DNA of 38,739 nt from Bacteroidota bacterium (GTDB taxonomy: Bacteria; Bacteroidota; Bacteroidia; Chitinophagales; Chitinophagaceae), in contig JAEYOL010000146.1 in assembly GCA_023411775.1 (NCBI GenBank), forward strand, positions 1-38,739, in the 5' to 3' direction. Made by a program: the position numbers and the translations under genes. Below, piece after piece: positions 32,925 through 38,739 of the stretch. The notes beneath the pieces are model-generated. The model was not told the origin of the DNA. It saw only the letters and a list, made by a program, of their open reading frames with translations, and did no database searches. Within the stretch, counting starts at the first letter, position 1. Each line of letters starts with the position of its first letter.

Positions 32925-33530
32925 ATGAAAAATGGTTTGTTGGCCTGGAATGTAGTACTGACCCTTATTGCAGGGTATTTATTGTATTTGCAGTTCAGTA
33001 ATAAATCAGCCAGGACTAAAGATACCCAGGTCGCAACCAGTGACACAATGGCCGCCCAGGCGCCATTTCGTATTGCCTATTTCGAAATGGATTCGGTAGA
33101 AAGTAACTACGCCATGGTAAAAGATATCAAAGCCGAGATATCTAAAAAAGACGAGGAGTATTCAGCCAGTCTGGCCAGGTTTGAAAACTCTTATAAAAAC
33201 AAAATCATGGAGTACCAGCAAAAGGAAAAAAGCGGTACCATGGTTCAGGCTGATTATGAAAGAGCACAGAACGAACTTCGGCAGATGGAAGATAAATTCC
33301 GTAACCTGAAACAGGAACTCGATCACCAGTACCAGGATTTCGTAATGCGAAAAAACCTGGGTGTAAAGAAAAAGATCGAGGACTTCTTGACAGAGTTTAA
33401 TAAGGACAGGGGCTATTCCTATATCGTAGCATATGAGCAGGGGTTATTTTATTATAAGGATACGGTCTATAATATCACCGCTGAGGTGATCCGGGGGCTT
33501 AATGAACAGTATAAACCCCAAAAGAAATAA
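32925..33530 (+). CDS. OmpH/Skp-family periplasmic chaperone-like protein
   Basis: A 201-residue protein. The N-terminal hydrophobic segment (about 7-24) has no clear cleavage site and may stay as a membrane anchor. After a short linker comes a beta strand (FRIAYFEMDSVESNY) and a long charged coiled coil (about 65-150), then a C-terminal beta/helix segment (GYSYIVAYEQGLFYYKD). This is the Skp/OmpH plan of a helical hairpin that holds unfolded outer-membrane proteins. It has its own promoter and terminator and so is monocistronic. A role in outer-membrane protein transport is inferred from the family. Confidence 0.85.
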   Translation: MKNGLLAWNVVLTLIAGYLLYLQFSNKSARTKDTQVATSDTMAAQAPFRIAYFEMDSVESNYAMVKDIKAEISKKDEEYSASLARFENSYKNKIMEYQQKEKSGTMVQADYERAQNELRQMEDKFRNLKQELDHQYQDFVMRKNLGVKKKIEDFLTEFNKDRGYSYIVAYEQGLFYYKDTVYNITAEVIRGLNEQYKPQKK

Positions 33531-33547
33531 TCATACTTTTAAGGACA

Positions 33548-33578
33548 GCCCTCCCGCACACCGGGAGGGCTTTTCTTT
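33548..33578 (+). terminator. Rho-independent terminator after the OmpH-like gene
   Basis: Perfect 9-bp stem GCCCTCCCG/CGGGAGGGC with a 5-nt loop, then TTTTCTTT. Confidence 0.9.
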
Positions 33579-33647
33579 AAAACTAAACCTGGCAACGGAT
33601 AAATAAAATCACATGAAATACTTATCTTGATTGCTAAAACTTGCTTG

Positions 33648-35162
33648 ATGACAACCACTACTGCTGAGCAGACCTCTCTAAAAAATACTTTAGGATTAAA
33701 AGATGCTACGCTGATCGTTGCAGGGTCAATGATCGGCTCAGGGATCTTTATTGTAAGTGCCGACATGACACGGATGGTTGGCACCGGGAGCTGGCTGATA
33801 CTATTATGGGTGATCACTGGTATCATGACCGTATTTGCAGCGGTTAGCTATGGCGAATTATCGTCGATGTTTCCCAGGGCGGGCGGACAATATGTGTTCC
33901 TTCGTGAAGCCTATAATCCGCTAACGGGCTTTTTATACGGCTGGAGTTTCTTCACGGTGATACAAACCGGTACTATTGCGGCGGTGGGTGTTGCCTTTAG
34001 TAAGTTTGCCGGCTATTTTGTGCCTGCTCTTAATATGACGCCGGAAAATGTGATTTTTAAACTCGGCGACTGGCTCACCTTATATCCCGCGCAACTGGTA
34101 TCTATCGCACTGATCATATTCCTCACCTGGGTCAATACAAGAGGTATTAAAGACGGGAAACTGATCCAAAGAGTGTTTACGCTGGCCAAATTGTTGTCAT
34201 TATTCGGGCTCATTATTTTCGGTTTATTGCTTGCAGCCAAAGCATCTGTTTGGGATGCCAACTGGGCTACAGGTTTGGAGATGAAATTTACCCGCCCCGT
34301 GCTGGATGAGGCAGGTAGCCAGGTTGGCTGGTCTTTGTTTGAAACACCCGCTACTTTATTGGTGGCAATAGGCTTGATCTCCTCGGCGATGGTGGGTTCG
34401 GTATTTAGTAGTGTGGCCTGGGAAAACGTGACATTTATTGCCGGCGAGATTCGAAATCCCAAACGCAATGTGGGACTAAGCCTTTTTTTAGGAACGTTGA
34501 TCGTAACCGTGGTATATGTACTTACTAATTTGATGTATGTAGCTGTACTGCCGCTTACACCACCCATTACCGAAGGTGCCGTGCCTTATGCACTTGAGTC
34601 CATTGAGCCAACGATCGCTTTCCCACGGCAGGACCGGGTGGCTACGGCGGCTTCATATTATATTTTCGGTGATGCGGGTACTATCGTTATCGCAGTGATG
34701 ATCATGATCTCAACATTTGGTTGTAACAATGGCCTGATCCTGACCGGTGCCCGCGTGTATTATACAATGGCTAAGGATAAATTATTCCTTGCGAAAGCAG
34801 GAACCCTCAATAAGAATAATGTACCTGGCTGGGCACTTTGGGCGCAATGTATATGGGCTTCAGTTTTATGCCTCAGCGGCAAGTATGGCTTGCTGCTCGA
34901 TTACGTGGTATTCATCACACTGGTATTTTATATCCTCACGATCTGGGGTATTTTCCGCCTGCGTAAATCGCGTCCTGATGCGGAAAGACCTTATAAGGCC
35001 TGGGGCTATCCTTATATTCCTTTTATTTACATGTTACTGGCAGGCACCATGGCTTTTGGTCTGCTTTACGCGAAATGGACCACATCTGTCCTGGGTCTTG
35101 TCATTGTATTACTCGGTATCCCTGTTTATTACATGGCAGGGAAAGGCAAGGCTGGTGCATGA
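33648..35162 (+). CDS. APC-superfamily amino-acid permease
   Basis: A 504-residue integral membrane protein with about 12-14 transmembrane segments. The start is the ATG at 33648. An in-frame TTG at 33627 would only add a polar extension. Segment 1 has the substrate-site motif GSMIGSGIFIVSAD. YGELSSMFPRAGGQYVFLREAYNP follows, typical of the LAT/SteT branch, and a late FRLRKSRPDAERPYKAWGYP. It imports or exchanges amino acids across the inner membrane. The next gene, 27 bp away on the same strand, is an isoaspartyl peptidase/asparaginase, suggesting uptake and breakdown of amino acids or asparagine-like compounds. The exact substrate is unknown. Confidence 0.88.
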   Translation: MTTTTAEQTSLKNTLGLKDATLIVAGSMIGSGIFIVSADMTRMVGTGSWLILLWVITGIMTVFAAVSYGELSSMFPRAGGQYVFLREAYNPLTGFLYGWSFFTVIQTGTIAAVGVAFSKFAGYFVPALNMTPENVIFKLGDWLTLYPAQLVSIALIIFLTWVNTRGIKDGKLIQRVFTLAKLLSLFGLIIFGLLLAAKASVWDANWATGLEMKFTRPVLDEAGSQVGWSLFETPATLLVAIGLISSAMVGSVFSSVAWENVTFIAGEIRNPKRNVGLSLFLGTLIVTVVYVLTNLMYVAVLPLTPPITEGAVPYALESIEPTIAFPRQDRVATAASYYIFGDAGTIVIAVMIMISTFGCNNGLILTGARVYYTMAKDKLFLAKAGTLNKNNVPGWALWAQCIWASVLCLSGKYGLLLDYVVFITLVFYILTIWGIFRLRKSRPDAERPYKAWGYPYIPFIYMLLAGTMAFGLLYAKWTTSVLGLVIVLLGIPVYYMAGKGKAGA

Positions 35163-35189
35163 GCCAATTTGTAACTTCGCTTTCTAATT

Positions 35190-36152
35190 ATGGCAACGAT
35201 CACGCTGGCCCTGCATGGTGGTGCGGGTACTATATTGAGACAGGACATGACGCCTGAACTGGAGCAGTCTTATTTGAACGGCCTGGAGCAAGCCCTGCAG
35301 GCAGGCTATACCGTGCTGGAGAAAGGAGGTACGGCCATCGACGCGGTAAAACAGGCTGTGGTGCAACTGGAAGACAATATTCTTTTTAATGCAGGCCGCG
35401 GCTCTGTCTTTACAAAAACTGGTATCCAGGAAATGGATGCTGCCATAATGGAAGGCGCCGCATTAAAAGCTGGAGCGGTAGCGGGTGTGCGCAATGTGAA
35501 AAATCCTGTTGAACTCGCACTGGCCGTCATGCAACATAGTGATCATGTATTCCTGAGTGGTAAAGGCGCTAATGAATTCGCGGCGAGTTTGGATATAAAG
35601 TTGGAACCCGATGATTATTTTTTCAGCCAGTTTCGGTATGACCAATGGAAGTCGGTTCGTGAAACAGATACTTATGCGCTTGATCATAGCCGCAGCGACA
35701 GTGAAGATCGATCGCATGAGAAAAAGTTCGGTACGGTTGGCGCAGTCGCGTGTGATAAAGATGGAAGTATCGCGGCAGCGCCCAGTACCGGTGGAATGAC
35801 AAATAAAAAATTCGGCCGAATTGGCGACAGCCCACTGATAGGCGCCGGGACTTATGCCAATAACAAAACCTGTGCGATCAGTTGCACCGGACATGGTGAG
35901 CCTTTTATTCGTGCAGTCGCGGCTTATGACGTGAGTTGCCTGATGGAATACAAAGGCCTTAGCCTGCACGACGCGATGAAGGTGGTGGTACATGAAAAGC
36001 TGGTCCAACTGGAAGGGGAGGGTGGCATGGTCGGTGTGGATGCTGCAGGCAATGCTGCCATGCTCTTCAATAGCGAAGGCATGTACCGCGCCATGAAAAG
36101 CAGCAGTGGTCTAAAAGAAGTTTCGATCTATAAAATAGTTCCGGAAGAATAG
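35190..36152 (+). CDS. iaaA: Isoaspartyl peptidase/L-asparaginase (plant-type, Ntn hydrolase)
   Basis: A 320-residue proenzyme that cuts itself before T182 (in GTVGAVACDKDG) to give alpha and beta subunits. The N-terminus ITLALHGGAGTI and NAGRGSVFTKTG are family signatures. After the nucleophile come STGGMTNKKFGRIGDSPLIGAGTYA and CTGHGEPFIR, which line the substrate site. It hydrolyses isoaspartyl dipeptides and asparagine in the cytoplasm. No signal peptide is present. Its last 42 bp overlap the convergent esterase gene. It may share a transcript with the upstream permease gene. Confidence 0.93.
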   Translation: MATITLALHGGAGTILRQDMTPELEQSYLNGLEQALQAGYTVLEKGGTAIDAVKQAVVQLEDNILFNAGRGSVFTKTGIQEMDAAIMEGAALKAGAVAGVRNVKNPVELALAVMQHSDHVFLSGKGANEFAASLDIKLEPDDYFFSQFRYDQWKSVRETDTYALDHSRSDSEDRSHEKKFGTVGAVACDKDGSIAAAPSTGGMTNKKFGRIGDSPLIGAGTYANNKTCAISCTGHGEPFIRAVAAYDVSCLMEYKGLSLHDAMKVVVHEKLVQLEGEGGMVGVDAAGNAAMLFNSEGMYRAMKSSSGLKEVSIYKIVPEE

Positions 36153-36932
36153 CAGCTGGTACTTTACCGCGTTGCGCCAGTAATTCCAATCGTGTTTCCC
36201 CGGCCTTTCGATGTATTCATGCGGGATCTTCAGTCGAAGCATTTTTGCATGCAGGGCCTGATTACTGTTATAAAAAAAATCTTCAGTGCCGCAATCAATA
36301 ATGATCGCCAGTGAATCCTTCGGGTATTGTTCTATTACATTGATCACTGACAAGCCTTCCCAGTTTGCGGCGTGCGTAATGGTATCGCCAACTCTTTTTA
36401 TAAGGTCATATTTATTGCGGGTGGCATAAAGGTCCATGCCACCACTCATACTTCCGCAGGCACCAAAAGTATCTGCGTGTCGAAAGCCAAGAAACATGCC
36501 ACCATGTCCACCCATGCTCAGTCCCGTAACCGCCCTGCCGCTCCTGTCGGCAATGGTGGGATAATTTTTATCGATAAAAGCAGGGACTTCTTTTGCGATA
36601 TAAGTTTCGTAACGGCTCTTCGGATCTACCGGGCTATCGAGATACCAGCTACTATAGCCGCCGTCGGGGCAAACGATCATCAGGTTAAAATCATCCGCAT
36701 ACTGGCTGAGTAAAGGCGCGCGATTGATCCAGTTGCTATAGTCCCCACTATAACCATGGAGCAGGTAAACAACGGGCCATTTCACAATACCTGATCGGGT
36801 GCCGGGCCGGATGACGACGCATTTAAAACTCTTTTGCATCGCCTCGCTATAGATAACAATCGTATCTACCCGCGCAGCAAAAACTGAAATGACAAGAAAG
36901 CAACCAGCAATTAACGTGATGATTTTTTTCAT
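36111..36932 (-). CDS. Secreted esterase (esterase D/FrmB/antigen 85-like alpha/beta hydrolase)
   Basis: A 273-residue protein from the ATG at 36932, chosen over an in-frame TTG at 36953 because it begins a signal peptide (MKKIITLIAG, cleavage near FAA at 20). WPVVYLLHGYSGDYSNW forms the oxyanion loop. The nucleophile is S139 in GLSMGGHGG. The acid lies in IIDCGTEDFF and the His in ERPGKHDWNYWR. It is probably periplasmic and acts on acyl or feruloyl-type esters. The 3' end overlaps the convergent asparaginase gene by 42 bp. It is 23 bp downstream of the DUF2130 gene on the same strand and could share its transcript. Confidence 0.85.
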   Translation of the reverse strand: MKKIITLIAGCFLVISVFAARVDTIVIYSEAMQKSFKCVVIRPGTRSGIVKWPVVYLLHGYSGDYSNWINRAPLLSQYADDFNLMIVCPDGGYSSWYLDSPVDPKSRYETYIAKEVPAFIDKNYPTIADRSGRAVTGLSMGGHGGMFLGFRHADTFGACGSMSGGMDLYATRNKYDLIKRVGDTITHAANWEGLSVINVIEQYPKDSLAIIIDCGTEDFFYNSNQALHAKMLRLKIPHEYIERPGKHDWNYWRNAVKYQLLFFRNYFIDRNFF

Positions 36933-36955
36933 GGGTAATTTATAATTAAACAAGA

Positions 36956-38185
36956 CTATTCTTCTGTATCTCCTGCCTCGAGCAGGTTGAGATCGACTGA
37001 ATCCATACCGGCGATTCCTTCGATCGAACCCCGGACGTGCGCGGCATTAAGTAAAACCTTTTCGAGTTGTTTTTCCCTGGCTTTCCATAATTTTTCCATG
37101 GCATCACGTTCTTTTTGGATAGACAGTTTCATGGTCATAAATCCTTCGCGGATCGCCTTCCACTGGCTGGCAAATTCATTGCTTGTGAGGTAGTCGTAGA
37201 GCATATGCATTTTGTCGCCTTTATTTTCCTGGCTTTTTGACGCCTGCGCGATCCTGATGATGCTGTCGCGAAGCATGTAGGCCACGGCTTTAATCTCACT
37301 GAAACTACAGATCCATACGCCCTCCTTTTCACCAAATTTGTCCATACCCCGGGGCATGGTCTTTGTGACAAGGATGGCAATATCGGCGCCGAGGTTGCGC
37401 ATATCGGCCTTTAATTTTTCGATCCAGTCGCCACCAAAATGTTCGGTGCGTTTGCTTTCATAAATGATTTTTCCGCATTCCTGCCCAAGCATGTTCCGTA
37501 CGGTTTGAATACAATCGGCGCCGCGAACTCCCTTGCCTACTTCTACGATAATGTCGAAGGGGAATGCCGCGTTGAGCATTTCTGCCAGGGCGAGTTCCTG
37601 TACTTCACCCTGCAATTGCATAGAACCCTGTTCCGCTTTGCGGCGCATTTCTTCGGCCAGTTTTTTTTGATCTTCGAGTTGCTTCTCGAGTTCTTTTAAT
37701 TTCAGCTGGAATTCGGTTTCCTTTGTCGCGGTTTTTTGTTCTTCCAGTCTGCGCACGTCTTCGGTGATCTTTTCCCGTTCTTTTTGCAGGTGCTTTTGTA
37801 CCGTGATCTCAAGTTCTTCTTCTTTTGTTTTTAATTCCTGTTCCTTTTTAAGAAACTCGAGTTCTTTTTGGCGGGCCTGTTTCAATTTTTCCTCGTTCTC
37901 TTTATTATTCTGCTCCAGGAGGCGGAGCTGGTTTTCAAAATCGGCCGTGATGTTCCTGCGCAGGTTATTTTCAATCTGCTGGCTGATCTCTTTCTCTCTT
38001 TTTTCCTGGATGGCTTTCCATTCCGTTTCCCTGCGCTGCATTTCCTCATCCTTTTTCCTGAGGTGTTCGGTCATCTTTTGCCGCAATTCCTGCTTTTCCT
38101 TTTCGATGGCTTCTTTCAGTTCATCATTCAGCGCCTCTTCCAGCGGGAACTCAAATTGACAATTAGGGCATTTTATATCGGGCAT
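36956..38185 (-). CDS. DUF2130 coiled-coil protein, possible PD-(D/E)XK nuclease fold
   Basis: A 409-residue cytoplasmic protein. A short N-terminal CPNCQFEF segment may bind zinc. A very long charged coiled coil covers about residues 18-190. A globular domain (about 192-320) begins QGEVQELALAEML. It then has VRGADCIQ (D224) and KIIYESKRT (E243, K245), followed by W254 and DIAILVTK. The D...ExK arrangement on successive strands resembles the PD-(D/E)XK nuclease core. This is my inference, since DUF2130 is of unknown function. The C-terminal helix region (about 325-395) is again coiled. It is the first gene of a minus-strand pair with the esterase. Confidence 0.8.
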   Translation of the reverse strand: MPDIKCPNCQFEFPLEEALNDELKEAIEKEKQELRQKMTEHLRKKDEEMQRRETEWKAIQEKREKEISQQIENNLRRNITADFENQLRLLEQNNKENEEKLKQARQKELEFLKKEQELKTKEEELEITVQKHLQKEREKITEDVRRLEEQKTATKETEFQLKLKELEKQLEDQKKLAEEMRRKAEQGSMQLQGEVQELALAEMLNAAFPFDIIVEVGKGVRGADCIQTVRNMLGQECGKIIYESKRTEHFGGDWIEKLKADMRNLGADIAILVTKTMPRGMDKFGEKEGVWICSFSEIKAVAYMLRDSIIRIAQASKSQENKGDKMHMLYDYLTSNEFASQWKAIREGFMTMKLSIQKERDAMEKLWKAREKQLEKVLLNAAHVRGSIEGIAGMDSVDLNLLEAGDTEE

Positions 38186-38364
38186 GTCCGGTTTTTTTAC
38201 AAAATAATGATGTTTTGGAGAAAATGGTGGTTTTCACCAGGATTACAGGTGAGAAAGAATAGCGATGGCAATCCTTCAAAGGATTGTTAATTGATGTAAG
38301 TTATCTATACGTTGTGGGAGCAAGTTGGATTAGCGAAAGTAGCATGTGAAAAGAAATCAAAAAG

Positions 38365-38441
38365 TGCCCCGGAACGGAGTTGAACCGTTACGGCCATTGC
38401 TGCGAACCCCGATTTAAATCGGGGCGTGTCTACCAATTGCC
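38365..38441 (-). pseudogene. Truncated tRNA-Leu-like copy with palindromic anticodon arm
   Basis: Read on the minus strand it has a D-arm (GGCAATTGGTAGACACGC), an anticodon-like arm CCCCGATTTAAATCGGGG, a long variable region, a perfect T-arm AACGG-TTCAACT-CCGTT and an acceptor 3' strand CCGGGGC with discriminator A. The acceptor 5' strand GCCCCGG is missing and replaced by the coding sequence of the GIY-YIG gene. The anticodon loop would have 6 nt, not 7. It therefore cannot be a normal tRNA, although most of a class II tRNA-Leu is recognisable. Confidence 0.7.
38407..38424. repeat. Perfect 18-bp palindrome in the tRNA-Leu copy
   Basis: CCCCGATTTAAATCGGGG is identical on both strands and sits exactly where the anticodon arm should be. 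It may have arisen by loss of one A from a TTTAAAA loop of a tRNA-Leu(TAA), or it may be a functional site. Confidence 0.85.
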
Positions 38442-38678
38442 ATCAATCAGCCATTCAAGATATTTTCTGCTCTTTTGCTTTTTAAGCCGTAATTCCTCTT
38501 TTCTTGCCTCTATTTCAGTAGTAAATGATTTAGTGGCCTTGACATTGTATGGCCTGCAGTTCTTTGTAGCATTTACCATCCCGGAATTATGTCTAGATAA
38601 TCGGGCCTCCACATCTGCACAATAGCCAATGTAGTGTCGATCACATTTTGGAGAATATAATATGTAGACGAAATACAT
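38430..38678 (-). CDS. GIY-YIG nuclease-family protein
   Basis: An 82-residue single-domain protein. The GIY-type strand is VYILYS (residues 4-8), followed by YIG (16-18), a catalytic R26 with H30 in EARLSRHN, and the metal-binding glutamate in EARKEELRLKK (E61). This is the minimal UvrC/YhbQ-like fold of small endonucleases. Its last codons and stop (GGC AAT TGG TAG) are the D-arm of a tRNA-Leu-like copy. A second copy of the tRNA-Leu 3' end lies 32 bp upstream of the start. These features suggest a tRNA-linked mobile unit rather than a repair gene. I see no good promoter box. Confidence 0.88.
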   Translation of the reverse strand: MYFVYILYSPKCDRHYIGYCADVEARLSRHNSGMVNATKNCRPYNVKATKSFTTEIEARKEELRLKKQKSRKYLEWLIDGNW

Positions 38679-38712
38679 AAAACGACAAAAGCGACATAAG
38701 TCACTTTGCGAG

Positions 38713-38739
38713 TGCCCCGGAACGGAGTTGAACTGTTAC
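38713..38739 (-). tRNA. tRNA-Leu 3' end (partial, cut by window edge; may be a pseudo-copy)
   Basis: The minus strand reads GTAACAGTTCAACTCCGTT then CCGGGGC and discriminator A. It is identical to the copy at 38365 except for one base that puts an A-C mismatch in the T-stem. The rest of the tRNA is outside the window, so I cannot tell whether it is intact. Confidence 0.55.

Noticed and set aside
38269..38286. Terminator hairpin CAATCCTT/AAGGATTG left of the tRNA-Leu copy
   Set aside because: The loop would be only 2-4 nt and no T-run follows on either strand, so it is not convincing as a terminator.
38380..38625. An 81-codon plus-strand frame across the GIY-YIG gene
   Set aside because: It is the shadow of the minus-strand GIY-YIG gene and pseudo-tRNA and has no family match.

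Overview
The window looks like a chromosomal segment of a Bacteroidota bacterium, probably close to the family Chitinophagaceae (the phylum is well supported, the family is inference). Three things point there: a PorV2/PorU2-type pair linked to type IX secretion, repeated TAnnTTTG-type -7 promoter boxes, and start codons that mostly lack Shine-Dalgarno sequences, with rpsU as a clear exception.

Layout. 1-6.5 kb: the first codons of tyrS on the minus strand, then a plus-strand porV2-porU2 pair (outer-membrane barrel plus a very large gingipain-like C25 protease). 6.5-11.5 kb: an AT-rich minus-strand operon for surface-glycan synthesis (family 2 glycosyltransferase, two paralogous multi-pass membrane proteins with a DTxxYH motif, and a methyltransferase), followed by a divergent OafA-type acyltransferase. 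13-15.4 kb: ribE on the minus strand, then rpsU, a XerC/D recombinase and hpf. 15.6-32.7 kb: the translation/transcription core, in the order tRNA-Thr, tRNA-Tyr, tRNA-Gly, tRNA-Thr, tuf, tRNA-Trp, secE, nusG, rplK, rplA, rplJ, rplL, rpoB, rpoC. The tRNA-tuf order is the same as the thrU-tyrU-glyT-thrT-tufB locus of Escherichia coli. The core is broken twice: an LtaS-like membrane phosphotransferase/sulfatase gene sits between nusG and rplK, and an opposite-strand helix-hairpin-helix gene sits between rplL and rpoB. rplK and rpoB each have their own promoter box. 32.9-38.2 kb: an OmpH/Skp-like chaperone, an amino-acid permease next to an isoaspartyl peptidase/asparaginase, a secreted esterase and a DUF2130 coiled-coil protein.

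The most unusual part is the right edge (38.36-38.74 kb). A small GIY-YIG endonuclease gene is bracketed by two near-identical 29-bp copies of a tRNA-Leu 3' end. The gene's stop codon is the TAG of a tRNA D-loop, belonging to a truncated tRNA-Leu copy whose anticodon arm is a perfect 18-bp palindrome. A second partial tRNA copy, the 5' half of tRNA-Trp with a CCCG...CGGG hairpin in place of the D-arm, lies 9 nt upstream of the intact tRNA-Trp. Together these suggest a tRNA-copying, GIY-YIG-linked palindromic element.

Intergenic gaps between the housekeeping genes also carry blocks of short repeated words. Several of these blocks are arranged as imperfect inverted repeats, and each block uses its own word.
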